A stretch of DNA of 64,000 nt from Owenia fusiformis (Eukaryota; Annelida; Polychaeta; Sabellida; Oweniidae): contig CAIIXF020000012.1 of the NCBI GenBank assembly GCA_903813345.2, positions 3,949,318 to 4,013,317 of the forward strand, in the 5' to 3' direction. Positions 62,341 to 64,000 of the stretch are shown in pieces. The notes beneath the pieces are model-generated. The model had not been told where the DNA came from. It ran no database searches and saw only the letters and a list, made by a program, of their open reading frames with translations. The stretch's first letter is position 1. Each line of letters starts with the position of its first letter. Both the position numbers and the translations under genes were made by a program.

Positions 62341-63639
62341 AGGATATTTTATTTCTACGGGACATAATTTTGACAGTTTTTGGTAAAGTATTGGTGAGGC
62401 AGTTGCCATGGCAACCTCATAGCTAGCTGCAACCATGGTAACTCAAAAATATTGCAAAATGGAACTACGGCAGTTAACCCAGTGAATTGCTCTGTTAAAG
62501 TGAGAAAGAGAAACAGGGATGGTCTAGACCGTATGTAAAATTAATTATTGACAAATTTTAATTTCAAGTAATCCTGTAAACGATGGCATCTGTTCACAAA
62601 AGCCTGGTCAATCGGCACATCTGTTAAAGTACAGAAGATTCTACAGAGTTTAGGAGACTGGATACAGGGACAATATAACCTGCAATGATTATGTGGAGAA
62701 TATTTAGCAAAAATCAATAGGTATAGTATGTTGCAAAAGTTACAATGTTACTGTGACACATGCATGAATTGAATATGTTAAAGATGTTAGACTTGATACA
62801 TTAGAAAGAACTTGTTAAATGCAGATGTATTGGATAGACTCTAAAAGAAGTTATTGATTAAGATGGTCGGGCTGAGATACGAATTAAGAAAGATTGATTG
62901 TTTTAAATTTTAGTTAAGGCATTGGTGAATGTTGTCTTCTGTTTTTTAATACAATATTTAATTTTATTTTCCAGTTGTTACAACGGGATCATGTTCCATA
63001 TAGTATTCAAGGACTGATATACATGTCTACTTACACAGAGGATTAAAAAAACTAAGGATCTCTTACCCCTAGGCAAGTTAAATGCAGGCTACTCAGGCTG
63101 AAGAGAGTTAAGTATAAGCCAGAGCCTAGCCATAGAGGAGCTAAGCATTAAATGATTCAGGCATAGGAGAGTTGAATATAAGCCAAAGCCTTTCCATAGG
63201 GGAGTTAAGCATTAAGTGACAAAAGCCTAGGGGAATTGACCATAGCTATCTTAGACTAGCCCTAGAAGAGTTATACTTAAACATTACCTAGCCCTTGGAC
63301 AGTTAATGTAACATCACCCACAAAAGAAAGATAAAGAAAAGCATCCTTAGACCTAGGGGAATATAAGTGACGAAGACACTAGACAGAGTTAACATAAGTG
63401 TTCCTAGCATCTTGAGAGTTAAGCAATCGCAAACACAAGTTAAGCATATAAGTGCTCCCAGCCCTGAAAGAGCTAAAGTGACCCAGGCCTAGAAGAGTTA
63501 ACATAAGGTCACCCGGCCTCTGAGAATTAAATTGACTGTTATTGGATTACAAGAAGATGGATGAGTAAATATAATGAAGGCTGATTCACTACAGAAGGAG
63601 AATAATAATATATAACAGCAATAACAAAAAGAATATTAG

Positions 63640-63745
63640 ACACATTGGTGAATATTGGATACATTGGTGGATATTGGACACATAGATGAATATTGGACAC
63701 CGTAGATGAATATTGGACACATCGGTGAATATTGGACACATTGGT
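63640..63745. repeat. 21-22 bp ATTGGACACATTGGTGAAT array
   Basis: Five copies with alternating ATTGGTG, ATAGATG, GTAGATG and ATCGGTG variants. Confidence 0.88.
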
Positions 63746-63911
63746 GAGTAGCTTTATACATAGTCTATTCTTGTATATAAGTATTCCAGTCTTTTATAAA
63801 AAATATCCCACATTTTGTAGATGAACATATCCCTATGCAAATCGGTTACAATTTAATGCAAAAGATTTTAATTTCACAAATGGGTTACAAATTAATGTAA
63901 AAGAGATCCAG

Positions 63912-64000
63912 TTAAACCTGTGTTGGAGGAACACCCTTGATTCTGCTAAAAAGTGTTTATTACAGAGGTGTTCCAGTTATAGTAGTGTTCCACGCAAAAT
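63912..64000. mobile_element. CAGTAAAACCTG-family MITE, cut by the window end
   Basis: GTTAAACCTGTGTTGGAGGA followed by repeated GTGTTCC motifs, like the divergent subfamily at 21898-22073. Confidence 0.6.

Larger units (their letters stand above)
58357..64000. other. Right end of window, repeats only
   Basis: No coding sequence recognised. It contains AATAGGTGAGGCAAATT arrays (58608-58688, 62258-62340), a large direct duplication (59350-59755), MITE copies (60525-60665, 63912-64000), degenerate repeats of AGAGTTAAGCATAAG type (63060-63530) and a 21-22 bp array (63640-63745). Confidence 0.6.

Overview
The window is AT-rich, intron-rich animal DNA, from the nuclear genome of an invertebrate and probably a marine one. 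The evidence is GT-AG introns of 0.1 to 12 kb, a metazoan septin, an iodothyronine deiodinase with an in-frame TGA (selenocysteine), and many short non-autonomous DNA transposons and minisatellites. A 2A-like peptide on a host gene and a deiodinase outside vertebrates fit invertebrate deuterostomes or lophotrochozoans. I cannot place the phylum from sequence alone. No bacterial, phage or CRISPR content is present.

Three protein genes can be supported. (1) A SEPT2-type septin on the + strand covers most of the window: coding exons from 10762 to 46347, a probable 3'UTR exon at 48233, and about 412 aa. Its exon 4 exists as two tandem versions of exactly 124 nt (30396-30519 and 31388-31511). Both encode the switch/DTPG region, and because 124 is not a multiple of 3 only one can be used per mRNA. 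(2) A gene nested on the - strand inside septin intron 2 (24527-27998, two exons, 997 aa) has an N-terminal 2A-like ribosome-skipping motif, a GlnD/DUF294-like nucleotidyltransferase motif, and kinesin-light-chain-like TPRs with a 43-residue period. (3) An uninterrupted iodothyronine deiodinase lies on the - strand (54520-55263, 247 aa, Sec at residue 124), tail-to-tail with the septin, with a candidate SECIS hairpin about 260 nt past its stop.

Layout: 1-10.7 kb has no recognisable coding sequence and holds several MITE copies. 10.8-17.4 kb has septin exons 1-2. 17.4-29.4 kb is septin intron 2, with transposons, a repeat cluster bearing ATGGCGGCCAT-type palindromes, a TTAA element and the nested gene. 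29.4-38.9 kb has septin exons 3-9 and a 31-bp minisatellite with a 5-unit higher-order pattern. 38.9-46.3 kb has a 592-bp MITE with 8-bp target duplications and a 1.6-kb element full of AGGTCA half-sites whose tail forms the acceptor region of septin exon 11. 47.3-47.9 kb is a 129-bp tandem array. 48.2-54.2 kb is the septin 3' end and intergenic DNA. 54.2-55.3 kb is the deiodinase. 56.6-58.4 kb is a 48-bp minisatellite that leaves both strands open. 58.4-64 kb is repeats only.

The three genes do not form a pathway. Septin is cytoskeletal, the nested protein looks like a signalling or immune-type NTase-TPR protein (inference), and the deiodinase acts on iodothyronines. All exon joins below were worked out by hand from splice sites and reading phase; there is no transcript evidence.
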